64,000 bases of DNA from Demequina capsici (GTDB taxonomy: Bacteria > Actinomycetota > Actinomycetes > Actinomycetales > Demequinaceae). Below the pieces are notes generated by a model. That model searched no databases. It was not told where the DNA came from and worked only from the letters and a program-made list of their open reading frames with translations. The stretch is taken from assembly GCF_032102965.1 (NCBI RefSeq), contig NZ_CP134880.1, positions 1,116,001 through 1,180,000 on the forward strand. The letters are read 5' to 3'. Numbering within the stretch: the stretch's first letter is position 1; each line of letters opens with the position of its first letter. A program made the translations under genes and the position numbers. This document shows, piece after piece, positions 34,181 through 42,812 of the stretch.

Positions 34181-34459
34181 CTACTCTCCCGCGTCGAGCC
34201 GGGCGACGGCATCGGCGCCGTGGATGGCGATCAGCGCGGCCGTCTCCGTGGTGTGGAGATAGATCCGCGCACCCGTCACGGCTCTCCAGACGCCCCACCA
34301 GAACAGCACGATCGCGGCGATCGCGCCGAGCACGACGAGGGCGACCGCACCCGACTGCAGCCCCAGGAACGCCAACGGAACTCCGGCGACAGGCGCACCG
34401 ATCAGGGCGATCAGCAGGCCCGTGATGATCTCGCCACCGCCACGCTTCGGTCCGTCCAT
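34181..34459 (-). CDS. Small two-helix membrane protein, paralogue B
   Basis: 92 residues: PKRGGGEIITGLLIALIGAP, two membrane helices, then GARIYLHTTETAALIAIHGA. It aligns throughout with paralogue A: basic KRG/PKRG start, EI-GLL-A--GAPVA, and GAR--L--ETAAL--. I chose ATG 34459 because GAAGGGGGA precedes it; a longer start at 34507 is less likely. Transcribed in the same direction as A, 211 bases upstream. Confidence 0.75.
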   Translation of the reverse strand: MDGPKRGGGEIITGLLIALIGAPVAGVPLAFLGLQSGAVALVVLGAIAAIVLFWWGVWRAVTGARIYLHTTETAALIAIHGADAVARLDAGE

Positions 34460-34568
34460 CCGCGTCCCCCTTCGCCGTGCGGCGTCCGGGATGGAAGCGC
34501 CGTCCATGCGGTGATGCTATCGATGGGTGCCGTGTCGTCGCGAGGGCGGCGCGCGGACCGTGACCACC

Positions 34569-35744
34569 TCACCCTAGCGTGGCCAACCAGCGGCCCAGCC
34601 GGGCGATCCCTTCGACGATGTCCTCGCGGGACGACGCGTAGGACAGCCGCACATGGGTGTCGCCGTGCGTCCGACCGAAGTCCTTGCCCGGTGTGAGCGC
34701 CACGTGCGCCTCCGCGAGCGCCCGCTCGCAGAACGTCCAGGCGTCCAGGCCGGTGGACGACACGTCCGGGTACACGTAGAAGGCGCCGTCCGGGACCGAG
34801 TCCACTGGAAGCCCGATTCTGGCGAGTCCGTCGACCATGAGGTGACGGCGGGCGACCAGCTCGACTCGCCGCGCCTCCGCCTCGGCGAGCGCCTCAGGCT
34901 CGAAGCAGGCGAGCGCCGCGAGCTGGGCCGGCGTCGAGGCGCTGAGGAAGAAGTCCATCGCGAGCGTCTCGGCAGGGCCCACCAAGGCCTCGGGCAGCAC
35001 GCACCATCCAAGGCGCCACCCCGTCATCCCGAAGTACTTCGAGAAGCTGTTGACGACGATCGCGTCGGGGTCGTGCGCCAGCACGGTCTGCGGCGCTGCG
35101 CCGTCGGAGTCGGGGTCGGCGAGGTCCAGATAGATCTCGTCGACGATCCGCCAGACGCCGCGCGCCTTCGCCAGCTCGCAGATGGCCGCCAGCTCCGCGG
35201 CGGGCAGCGACGTGCCCGTCGGGTTGGACGGGGTCGCGATCATGACGGCCTGGGTCGCATCGGTCCAGGCCTCGCGGAGCAACTCGACGGTGAGCTGGTA
35301 GCGGGTGGCGGGCGTGGTCGGGATCGGCACCAGATGGCCGCCGAACGCGAGCACCAACTCGCGGTTGCACGGGTAGGACGGGTCCGCGAGCAGCACGTCC
35401 GCGCCCGGATCGACGGTGATGGCTGTGACGAGCAGGAGAGCGGACGACGCACCGGACGTGATCGCGATGCGTGCCGGGTCCACGTCGACGCCGTGCCGGT
35501 CCTTGTAGAACCAGGAGATCCGTTCGCGCAGCGCCGGCATGCCGAGCGCGAAGCTGTAGGGGAGCGCGCGGCCGTCCATCGCGTCGACCATGGCCTGACG
35601 CACCGACTCCGGGGCGCCGAAGGAGGGCTCGCCGATGTTGAGGCGGACCACAGGGTGGCCCGCGTCCTCGATCGCGGTGGCCTTCTGGATCAGGCCCATC
35701 GCGTGGAACGGCTCGGCGGTCATGGCGCGCTGGGAGATGCGCAT
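34569..35744 (-). CDS. PLP-dependent aminotransferase, class I/II
   Basis: 391 residues. The PLP lysine is in SFSKYFGMTGWRLGW near 235, the cofactor segment is TPSNPTGTSLP near 168, and VDEIYLDL near 198 supplies the Asp/Tyr pair. It resembles aspartate- or valine-type aminotransferases of fold I. ATG 35744 overlaps the stop of the ketopantoate-reductase-like gene and has AGGAGG upstream, so the two form a coupled operon. The amino donor and acceptor are unknown. Confidence 0.9.
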   Translation of the reverse strand: MRISQRAMTAEPFHAMGLIQKATAIEDAGHPVVRLNIGEPSFGAPESVRQAMVDAMDGRALPYSFALGMPALRERISWFYKDRHGVDVDPARIAITSGASSALLLVTAITVDPGADVLLADPSYPCNRELVLAFGGHLVPIPTTPATRYQLTVELLREAWTDATQAVMIATPSNPTGTSLPAAELAAICELAKARGVWRIVDEIYLDLADPDSDGAAPQTVLAHDPDAIVVNSFSKYFGMTGWRLGWCVLPEALVGPAETLAMDFFLSASTPAQLAALACFEPEALAEAEARRVELVARRHLMVDGLARIGLPVDSVPDGAFYVYPDVSSTGLDAWTFCERALAEAHVALTPGKDFGRTHGDTHVRLSYASSREDIVEGIARLGRWLATLG

Positions 35745-36646
35745 CACCCCTCCTCAGGTCGCAGCGCTCCGAGGAGCGCCAGGATCATGGTGTTCACAGG
35801 CACGTCGACTCCGTGCGAGGCCGCGATGCGGACGACCGCGCCGGTGAGGGCGTCGTGCTCGATCGGGCGTCCCGCCATCACGTCCTCCCGCATGGACGAC
35901 GTGTTGTTCGCGGGCGCTGCCGCCTGCAGCCACGCGACGACGGCGTCGGCGTCCGCCTCGGTCACGGCGGCACCCTCCGCGCGTGCGACCGCGGCGACCT
36001 CGCGGGTGATGGATCGTGCGAGCGCGGCGATCGCGGGGTCCAGCAGCACCTCGCTGCGGCGTCGCGTGAGCGAGGTGAGGCTGTTGCCCGCGCAGTTGAT
36101 CATCATCTTGGTCCAGAGGACCTCGGGGAAGTCGGCTGCGGCGTTCATGCGCATGCCGCCGACGGCGAGCGTGGCCGCGAGAGCCGCGCCTGCACCGGCC
36201 GAGGGCAGCGCGATGTCGTGCTCTCCGACGCGCCGCATGGTCGCCACGCCAGGGGCGGTGCGTTCGACGTTGAGGTACACGATCGCGGGGATCGCGTCCG
36301 CCTGGCCGATGTGCGGCGCGACTCGCTGGACCTGCTCCACGCCGTTCTGGGCCACGAGGATGGTGGCCCCTGCGTCGGCACCTGTGCGGAGCCAGCCGGC
36401 CATCGCGTCGGTCGCGTACGCCTTCACCGCGAGCACCAGCACGTCGACGTCGCCGAGCTCGCCGGGCGTGTCCAGGTGCGTCGCCTCCCACGTCTGCGGG
36501 ACGCCGTCCTCGACGATGGTGATCGACTCGACAGGCGTGCGGCCGCCGCACAGCAGGATCGTGCTGCCGGCACGTGCGAACGCGGAGCCGATCGCGAGGC
36601 CGATCGCTCCCGCTCCGACGACTGCGACCTTGGGTGTGGCGTGCAC
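35744..36646 (-). CDS. Ketopantoate reductase-like protein (PanE/ApbA family)
   Basis: 300 residues. Rossmann motif GAGAIGLAIGSAFARAG near residue 10 and the catalytic lysine segment WTKMMINCAGNSLTSL near 176 are as in PanE. In catabolic clusters such proteins often reduce other 2-oxo acids, so pantothenate synthesis is not assured. GTG 36646 has GGAGGT upstream. It is separated from the FAH genes by two strong hairpins, so it probably has its own promoter. Confidence 0.87.
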   Translation of the reverse strand: MHATPKVAVVGAGAIGLAIGSAFARAGSTILLCGGRTPVESITIVEDGVPQTWEATHLDTPGELGDVDVLVLAVKAYATDAMAGWLRTGADAGATILVAQNGVEQVQRVAPHIGQADAIPAIVYLNVERTAPGVATMRRVGEHDIALPSAGAGAALAATLAVGGMRMNAAADFPEVLWTKMMINCAGNSLTSLTRRRSEVLLDPAIAALARSITREVAAVARAEGAAVTEADADAVVAWLQAAAPANNTSSMREDVMAGRPIEHDALTGAVVRIAASHGVDVPVNTMILALLGALRPEEG

Positions 36647-36723
36647 GTGACCTCCAGACTCGGTGGCGGGGCTCACCAGAAACCTACCCGCGATCCAGGG
36701 TCTCGCCTGCAGCCCCGCGCAGC

Positions 36724-36758
36724 GAGGGCCCCGTCCGTGGCCGTCGGACGGGGCCCTC
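36724..36758 (-). terminator. Strong hairpin downstream of FAH gene
   Basis: GAGGGCCCCGTCCG pairs perfectly over 14 bases with CGGACGGGGCCCTC around a 7-base loop. Lies between the end of the second FAH gene and the ketopantoate-reductase-like gene. Confidence 0.7.
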
Positions 36759-36760
36759 CA

Positions 36761-36791
36761 CGCTCCATGCCGCCTTGAATGGCATGGAGCG
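36761..36791 (-). terminator. Second hairpin in tandem
   Basis: CGCTCCATGCC pairs with GGCATGGAGCG (11 bp, 9-base loop), three bases from the first hairpin. In the direction of transcription it comes first, 53 bases after the FAH stop. Confidence 0.6.
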
Positions 36792-36843
36792 TCGATTCCG
36801 GTGGCCGCAAGGAGGAGAGGGGAGCGACCGCCGGAGGTCGGTG

Positions 36844-37695
36844 TCAGGCGAAGCGGGTGACCATGGCGCCGAGCCCTTCGATCGTGCTGGTGAGCACCTC
36901 GCCCGCCTGCAGGAATCGGGGAGGCGTGCGTCGGTTCCCGATCCCGGCAGGGGTCCCCGAGAAGATGAGGTCGCCGGGCAGGAGGGTGACGACCGCGGAC
37001 AGCCGCGCGATCAGCTCCGGCACGTCGTAGATCATGCGGGAGGTGCGGCTGTCCTGCATGGTCTCCGTGCCGACGGCGCACCTGATCGCCAGGTCCATCG
37101 CGTCGGGCACCTCGTCGGGGGTGGCCAGCCATGGGCCAGTGGGGGAGAAGCCCGGATGCGACTTGGCGAGGGAGAACTGAGGCTTGGAGCCCTCGAGCTG
37201 CGCGACCCGCTCGGACAGGTCCTGGCCGATCGTCAGCCCCGCCACATGGCTCCACGCGTCGTCGCGGGCGATCCGGTGCCCGCCGGTGCCGATGACCACC
37301 ACCAGCTCCACCTCCCAGTCCACGTGGCCCTCGGGAAGCGTCACCGTGGCCTGCGGGCCGGTCAGGCTCGAGGGGAACTTGGTGAAGGTCACGGGCATGC
37401 TGTCCGGCGGGTAGCCGGCCTCGTCGGCGTGCTCCCGGTAGTTCACGCCGATCGCGAAGATCTGCGCAGGCCGAGGCACCGGCGGCCCGAGCCTCGCCAG
37501 GTCCACCGAGCACCGGCCCGTGCCTGCCGCGTCGGTCAGGTCCAGGGTGGACGCCCATGCGGTGAAGGTCCGCCAGTCGGCGAAGGCATCCATCGGGTCG
37601 GGACCGAACGTGCCGCCGGAGGCCGTGGCGACGTCGACCGCGTGCTCGTCGTCCGCGATGAGCACCAGTCGATCGTCGAGGTTGCCCAGTCTCAC
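36844..37695 (-). CDS. FAH family protein, second of an overlapping pair
   Basis: 283 residues. IFAIGVNYREHADEAG near 78 is the usual start of the FAH fold; the metal site is DWEVELVVVIG near 122, and GPWLATPDEVPD near 183 and LLPGDLIFSGTPAGIG near 236 are diagnostic of the 2-oxohepta-3-ene-dioate/acylpyruvase type. GTG 37695 overlaps the stop of the first FAH gene. The two proteins are only distantly alike and may act on successive intermediates. Confidence 0.88.
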   Translation of the reverse strand: MRLGNLDDRLVLIADDEHAVDVATASGGTFGPDPMDAFADWRTFTAWASTLDLTDAAGTGRCSVDLARLGPPVPRPAQIFAIGVNYREHADEAGYPPDSMPVTFTKFPSSLTGPQATVTLPEGHVDWEVELVVVIGTGGHRIARDDAWSHVAGLTIGQDLSERVAQLEGSKPQFSLAKSHPGFSPTGPWLATPDEVPDAMDLAIRCAVGTETMQDSRTSRMIYDVPELIARLSAVVTLLPGDLIFSGTPAGIGNRRTPPRFLQAGEVLTSTIEGLGAMVTRFA

Positions 37696-38567
37696 CAGTC
37701 CACCCGCTTCGGTGCGGGCTCGCCGTACGCCTCCTCCCAGGACACGACCTTGTTGCGCAGGGTGCCGATGCCCTTGATCTCCGCCTCGACGACGTCGCCG
37801 GGCTGCAGGTAGAAGTCGAACGGGTTCGGCTGCACCGCGGCGACGCCCGAGATGGTGCCGGTGGTGATGAGGTCTCCGGCGGAGTACACCTGCGGCGAGT
37901 GGTACGCGACCAGGTGCGGCCACGTGATGCGCGTCTTGTTGGTGTTGCCCTGCTGGCGCACCTCGCCGTTGACGCGCAGCTCCATCGGCAGGTTGTGCAT
38001 GTCCGGCACCTCTTCCTTGGTGACGATCCACGGCCCGATCGGGCAGAACGTGTCGATGCCCTTCGAGAACGAGAAGACTCCGGACTCCATCTCCTTGCGC
38101 TGGATGTCGCGCGCGGTGATGTCGTTGAAGACGGTGAAGCCGGCGATGTAGTCCTCCGCCTCGTCAGGGCCGAAGAACTTCCCGCTCTTGCCGATCACGA
38201 TCGCGAGCTCGAGCTCGTAGTCCAGCTCCTTGGTGAGCCCTTCGGGGTAGACGATGTCGTCGTCGGGGCCGATGATCGCGTCCAGGTTCTGGAAGAAGAC
38301 GATGCCCTTGTGGACGGGGTGGGACCAGTCCACTGCCGTGAGCTCGTTGTGGTGGTCGATGAAGTTGCCGGCCGTGTGGAAGAACTTCTTGGGACGGATG
38401 GGTGCGCGCAGCGTCACGTCCTCGTAGCGCAGGCGCTCGCCCGTCTCGCCGACCTTGCCTCCACGCTCGAAGTACTCCCTGGTGGAAGGCACGTCGAGCT
38501 CGATGACGACGCCCTCCTCGAGCTCGAGGCGGCCGACGCGGCCCTCGTCGAAGGTGATGAGCTTCAT
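37692..38567 (-). CDS. FAH family protein, first of an overlapping pair
   Basis: 291 residues. KKFFHTAGNFIDHHNEL near 60, DYELELAIVIGKSG near 115 (metal Glu-x-Glu), FNDITARDIQRKEM near 148 and SAGDLITTGTISGVA near 230 show the FAH fold. The C-terminus is Trp-rich (SWEEAYGEPAPKRVDW). AGAAAGGCAAGCA precedes ATG 38567. Together with the next gene it ends the long operon that begins with the esterase at 43742. Confidence 0.9.
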   Translation of the reverse strand: MKLITFDEGRVGRLELEEGVVIELDVPSTREYFERGGKVGETGERLRYEDVTLRAPIRPKKFFHTAGNFIDHHNELTAVDWSHPVHKGIVFFQNLDAIIGPDDDIVYPEGLTKELDYELELAIVIGKSGKFFGPDEAEDYIAGFTVFNDITARDIQRKEMESGVFSFSKGIDTFCPIGPWIVTKEEVPDMHNLPMELRVNGEVRQQGNTNKTRITWPHLVAYHSPQVYSAGDLITTGTISGVAAVQPNPFDFYLQPGDVVEAEIKGIGTLRNKVVSWEEAYGEPAPKRVDW

Positions 38568-38594
38568 TGCTTGCCTTTCTGTAGGGTCGGCGGC

Positions 38595-39419
38595 TCAGCG
38601 GCCGCCGTCGTGGGACACGCGCCTCTCCACGGCGGAGAGGAGGCTGTTGACGGCGACCACGCCCACGCACACCACGAGGATCATGGCGTCGAGGCGTTCC
38701 GCCTGGTGGTTGACGATCTGGCGGGCGATGAACGAGCCGACGCCGTCGATCGAGATCATGAGCTCGGCGAGCAGCACGCCGAGCATGGTGAGGGACGCGC
38801 CGATCTTGAGCGCTCCGACGATCTCCCCCAGGGATGCAGGGACGACGACGGCCGCGAGCCGTTCCATGCGCGACGCGCCCATCGTGTGCGCCGCCTCGAG
38901 CAGGTCGCTCCTCACCCCGTGGCTGGCGGTCATGACGATCAGCACCACGGGCACGATGCCGTGAAGCACGCCGAACGCGATCTCCGAAGGGGCGCCCAGG
39001 CCCACCCAGAGCACGAGCAGCGGATAGAACGGCACGAGGGGGGTCGCGTACAGGATCGTCACGACGTCCCGCGAACCCTCGTAGAACGCCCGCGAGATGC
39101 GGCCGAGCACGATGCCGAGCGGGATGCCGAGCGCTGCCACGACGGCGAAGGAGACGAGGAAGCGCGCGGTGGTGTTCCACAGCTCGCCGAGCGCGTCCGG
39201 CTGGAGCACCTGGGACAGCCCCGTGGTGAGCACCGCGCTCGGCGGGGCCAGGTACGGGTCGTCGGCCAGCACCGTGCGGGTGACGACCTCCCAGACGAGC
39301 ACTGCGACCGCGATCGTCCCCCATCGGACGAGCGCCGCCTGCGTCCGCAGCGTCGGTGCGTGCCGACCTGGGGGGCGCACATGGCTGGCGGGGCCCGTCA
39401 CGATGGGGGACACGGTCAC
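38595..39419 (-). CDS. ABC transporter permease (NitT/TauT type), first
   Basis: 274 residues, about six membrane helices and the EAA-type cytoplasmic loop EAAHTMGASRMERLAAVVVP near 165. Belongs to the SsuC/TauC-like permeases of nitrate, sulfonate, taurine and aromatic-acid importers. It differs clearly from the second permease gene at 40465, so the importer may use a heterodimeric membrane unit. Confidence 0.9.
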   Translation of the reverse strand: MTVSPIVTGPASHVRPPGRHAPTLRTQAALVRWGTIAVAVLVWEVVTRTVLADDPYLAPPSAVLTTGLSQVLQPDALGELWNTTARFLVSFAVVAALGIPLGIVLGRISRAFYEGSRDVVTILYATPLVPFYPLLVLWVGLGAPSEIAFGVLHGIVPVVLIVMTASHGVRSDLLEAAHTMGASRMERLAAVVVPASLGEIVGALKIGASLTMLGVLLAELMISIDGVGSFIARQIVNHQAERLDAMILVVCVGVVAVNSLLSAVERRVSHDGGR

Positions 39420-39433
39420 GGTGATCGCTCCGC

Positions 39434-40468
39434 TCAGCCCTGGAGGGCGTCGTTGAAGTAGGCGGACTGGTCGGGGCTGGTGTCGGCGATGCCCAGCGAC
39501 GGCAGCGCGCTGGCGTACGCGGCGAGGCCGTCCACGTCGATCGAGCCGTCGGTGGTGAAGTTGCTCATGAGCTGGTCGTAGGTGCCCTGTGCGATGGAGT
39601 CGGACATGCCCAGCTTGTCCATCGCGATCGCGACGGTCTCGTCAGGGTTCGCCTGCATCCACTCGATGGTCTGCGTGTACACGTCCGTCAGGCGCTTCAA
39701 CGTGTCCGTGTTGTCCGCGATGTAGGTGGACGGTGCCATGAGGATCGCGAACTGGTCGGGTCCGCCGATGACGTCGCCCGCCACCTCGGCGAGCTTGCCG
39801 GTACCCTGCGCCTGCACGATGTACGCGAACGTCACCGGGAGGACGAAGCCGTCGACGTCGCCGTTCGCGAGCGCAGCCATCGTGGTGGCTGGGTCGCCCA
39901 GCGGCACCTCGGTCACATCGTCGATCGAGACGCCTGACGCGTCGAGAGCGGCGCGGAGCGTGTAGTCGGTCAGGGATCCGACGCGCGAGATGCCGATCTT
40001 GGTGCCGGCGGTGTCCGCGAAGCCGGTGATCGTCGAGTCGGCGCCGACGATCAGCGCCATGGGGCTGGGCCCGTAGATGCCCCAGAAGGCCTGGATGTCC
40101 ACATCGTGCGCCGCTGCGGCGACCGCGTCGAGCCCGGTGGCGGCGCCGACATCGACCGTGCCACCCGCGATCGCCTTGGTCAGATCGGATCCCGAGGTGA
40201 AGTCGATCACCGTCACGTCAAGACCGGCATCGGTGAAGAAGCCCTTCTCCTCCGCCACGCGGGCCGGCATCGCGTGGATGAAGTCCTGCCCCTGCACCAG
40301 GCCCAGGTTGATCGAGACGGTCTCCATGGCCTGGGTGGTGCTCGTGGACGTGTCCGGAGTGGCAGAGCCGGAGGATTCGGAGGCGGACGGCGTGCTGCTG
40401 CACGCCGCTGTCAGTCCGAGCACTGCGACGGCGATGCTGCCGAGCGCGAGTCGAGGTGAGATCTTCAT
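39434..40468 (-). CDS. ABC transporter substrate-binding lipoprotein (SsuA/THI5-like)
   Basis: 344 residues. Signal peptide with lipobox LTAAC near residue 23, then a Ser/Thr linker and a periplasmic-binding-protein fold of the NMT1/THI5 type: VSINLGLVQGQDFIHAMPAR, GLDVTVIDFTSGSDLTKAIAGG, GTKIGISRVGSLTDYTL. Such proteins bind sulfonates, thiamine precursors or aromatic acids. The start overlaps the stop of the second permease (ATGA). It lies between the two permease genes. Confidence 0.92.
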   Translation of the reverse strand: MKISPRLALGSIAVAVLGLTAACSSTPSASESSGSATPDTSTSTTQAMETVSINLGLVQGQDFIHAMPARVAEEKGFFTDAGLDVTVIDFTSGSDLTKAIAGGTVDVGAATGLDAVAAAAHDVDIQAFWGIYGPSPMALIVGADSTITGFADTAGTKIGISRVGSLTDYTLRAALDASGVSIDDVTEVPLGDPATTMAALANGDVDGFVLPVTFAYIVQAQGTGKLAEVAGDVIGGPDQFAILMAPSTYIADNTDTLKRLTDVYTQTIEWMQANPDETVAIAMDKLGMSDSIAQGTYDQLMSNFTTDGSIDVDGLAAYASALPSLGIADTSPDQSAYFNDALQG

Positions 40469-41223
40469 CGTTCTATACCTTTGCTCGTGAGTGTGGTGAC
40501 CATCGTGAACGCGATGTTCACGACGACTGTGAGGGCGATCGCGATGACCACCCAAGCGAAGAGTGCCGGGGTGTCGAGCCCCTGGCTTGCGGTGGCGAGC
40601 TGATAGCCGACCCCGGCCGCGCCGGAGATGAACTCGGCGGCGATGATGGTCACGAGCGAGAGCGACATGGCCACCCGCATCGACGCGATCACCGGGCTGC
40701 TGACAGCCGGGAGCACCACGGACGTCGCAAGTGCGATGCGCCGCGCGCCCATGGTGCGGGCCGCCGTCAGCAGACCTCGGTCCACCCGGTGCACGGCGCG
40801 CAGCGTGGCGATCGCGACAGGGAAGTAGCCGTAGAGCGCACCGATCGCGACCTTCGACGGTGAGCCGATGCCCAGGGTCGCCGCGAGCACGGGGTACAGG
40901 ATGACCAGCGGCAGCGCGCTCAGCGTCGTGATGAGCGGCTCGTACGCCCGGACTCCGAGCTCTGACGGCCCGATCGCGAATCCGGTGACGATGCCCGCGA
41001 CGGCGGCGACGGCCAACGCCACGGTCGCCTCCGCGAGCGTCACCCCGATCGGCTCCAGGACCTTCGCGGGGTGTGAGAGCAGGTGGCCCAGCTCACCGAG
41101 CACGTCCAGGGGTGCCGCGAGCAGGATCGGCTTCACCGCGCCGGACGCGGTCAGCAGGATCCAGGCGACGATCGTCACGGCGAGGACGCTGCCGTAGACC
41201 GCCGCGCGACGCGTGAGGATCAT
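40465..41223 (-). CDS. ABC transporter permease (NitT/TauT type), second
   Basis: 252 residues with six predicted membrane helices and the loop TAARTMGARRIALATSVVLP near 150 that docks the ATPase. ATG 41223 overlaps the ATPase stop and its own stop overlaps the lipoprotein gene start, so ATPase, permease and lipoprotein are strictly coupled. Confidence 0.9.
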   Translation of the reverse strand: MILTRRAAVYGSVLAVTIVAWILLTASGAVKPILLAAPLDVLGELGHLLSHPAKVLEPIGVTLAEATVALAVAAVAGIVTGFAIGPSELGVRAYEPLITTLSALPLVILYPVLAATLGIGSPSKVAIGALYGYFPVAIATLRAVHRVDRGLLTAARTMGARRIALATSVVLPAVSSPVIASMRVAMSLSLVTIIAAEFISGAAGVGYQLATASQGLDTPALFAWVVIAIALTVVVNIAFTMVTTLTSKGIER

Positions 41224-42014
41224 GAGTGCGCCTGCGAGTCGTCGATCAGGAGCGCGCTGAGCCGGTCGGTAAGGTCGTGGAACACGGGATCGCGCATGAG
41301 CGAGGCATGCCGAGGCCGTTCGAGCGGGACGTCGATCACCTCGCGGATCACCCCGGGTCGCGGGCCCATGACCACCACGCGGTCCGAGAGGAACGCGGCC
41401 TCGGCAAGGCTGTGCGTCACGAAGACCACGGTCTTGCCCTCCTCCTCGAGGATGCGGACCAGCTGGGCGCCGATGCTGAGCCGGCTCTGCTCGTCGAGCG
41501 CGGCGAACGGCTCGTCGAGCAGCAGGATGCGCGCGTCCGAGACCAGCGCACGCGCGATCGCGACACGCTGGCGCATGCCGCCAGACAGCTGCGACGGCAT
41601 GCGCTCCGTCACGTCGCCCAGACCCACGCGGCGCAGCGCCTCCATCGCGCGCTCCTTGCGCTCGCGGCGCGGCACTCCAGCGAACTGCAGCGCGATCTCC
41701 ACGTTGCGAAGCGCGCTGCGCCAGGGGTAGAGCGCCAGGTCCTGGAACACGTAGGAGATCTCCTGCGGGCGAGGACCTGTGACGGGGGTGCCGTCCACGG
41801 CGACGCTGCCGACGTTCGCATCCAGGAGGCCGCCGATGGCGCGCAGCGCGGAGCTCTTGCCGCAGCCGGATGGCCCGATGAGGCTCACGAACTCGCCCGG
41901 CCGCACGTCGAAGGTGATGTCCTTCGCTGCCACGACATCGCCGTAGGCGAGCGTCACGTCGCGGAGCGAGATCAGCGCATCGGTGGCGGTGGGCGCGTCG
42001 AGGGTCATCGTCAT
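41220..42014 (-). CDS. ABC transporter ATPase (NitT/TauT type)
   Basis: 264 residues. Walker A GPSGCGKSS near 48, Q-loop FQD near 92, signature LSGGMRQR near 143, Walker B RILLLDEPF near 163 and H-loop VTHSLAEA near 198. Energises the importer made of the two permeases and the lipoprotein. ATG 42014 overlaps the SDR stop, linking the importer to catabolic genes. Confidence 0.94.
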   Translation of the reverse strand: MTMTLDAPTATDALISLRDVTLAYGDVVAAKDITFDVRPGEFVSLIGPSGCGKSSALRAIGGLLDANVGSVAVDGTPVTGPRPQEISYVFQDLALYPWRSALRNVEIALQFAGVPRRERKERAMEALRRVGLGDVTERMPSQLSGGMRQRVAIARALVSDARILLLDEPFAALDEQSRLSIGAQLVRILEEEGKTVVFVTHSLAEAAFLSDRVVVMGPRPGVIREVIDVPLERPRHASLMRDPVFHDLTDRLSALLIDDSQAHS

Positions 42015-42790
42015 GCACCCACCATGTTGAAGCCGCCATCCGCGAGCATGTAGCCGCCGGTGAGGTGTGCGGACTCCTCGGTCGCGAGCCATAGGCAGGC
42101 GCCGGCCACGAACTCGGGCGGCGGGATGTGGCCCATGGGGGTCTGGGAGATGAGCACCTCACGCCGTCCGCTCTTCCAGTCCTCGCGCTGCAGCAGGCGC
42201 TCTGTCTCCATGAATCCGGGCGCGAAGGTGTTGACACGGACGGCAGGCGCGAACGCTTTCGCGTACGACTTGGTGATGCCGAGGATCGCGTACTTGGCAG
42301 CCGCGTACTGCGGTGCGCGCGGCGATCCCTTGACCACCACGGTGGAGCCGACGTTGACGATCGCCCCGTGGCCCTGGTCGAGCATGCGTGCGCCGAACTC
42401 GTGTGTCATCAGCAGGGTGCCCTTGACGTCCACGTCGATCACTGCGTCGAGCGCCTCCTGCGTGAGCTCCTTCCACGACATCTGCTCGCTCGACACGTCG
42501 CCCACGTTGTTGACCAGGACGTCGAGCGTGCCGAAGGCGGCCCAGACGTCGTCCGCCATCCGCTTGATCTGCTCCCAGCTGATGATGTCCGCCTGCACCA
42601 GGATCCCGTCGCTGCCGGCCGCCCGTACGCGGGCGAGCGTCTGCTCGGCGCCCGCCTTCGAGCTCCGGTAGTGGATCGCGACCTTCGCGCCCTCCTGGGC
42701 TGCTCGCACGGCGATCTCGGCGCCGAAGCCTGTGCCTGCTCCTGTGACGAGGACGGTCTTGCCTGCGAAGCGGGGGAAGATCTGGGTCAT
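42011..42790 (-). CDS. SDR-family oxidoreductase
   Basis: 259 residues. TGAGTGFGAEIAV near 17, NNVGDV near 94, catalytic YAAAK near 160 and the terminal segment TGGYMLADGGFNMV show an intact classical SDR. It is coupled to the importer ATPase gene by 4 bases. Likely oxidises or reduces an alcohol or ketone intermediate of the imported substrate. Confidence 0.92.
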   Translation of the reverse strand: MTQIFPRFAGKTVLVTGAGTGFGAEIAVRAAQEGAKVAIHYRSSKAGAEQTLARVRAAGSDGILVQADIISWEQIKRMADDVWAAFGTLDVLVNNVGDVSSEQMSWKELTQEALDAVIDVDVKGTLLMTHEFGARMLDQGHGAIVNVGSTVVVKGSPRAPQYAAAKYAILGITKSYAKAFAPAVRVNTFAPGFMETERLLQREDWKSGRREVLISQTPMGHIPPPEFVAGACLWLATEESAHLTGGYMLADGGFNMVGA

Positions 42791-42812
42791 CGGTCTCTCC
42801 TTGTGGGTGGGT

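Noticed and set aside
35744..37558. A 604-codon frame upstream-extending the ketopantoate-reductase-like gene
   Set aside because: The extension runs over the FAH gene and two hairpins; GTG 36646 with GGAGGT gives a normal-length protein.
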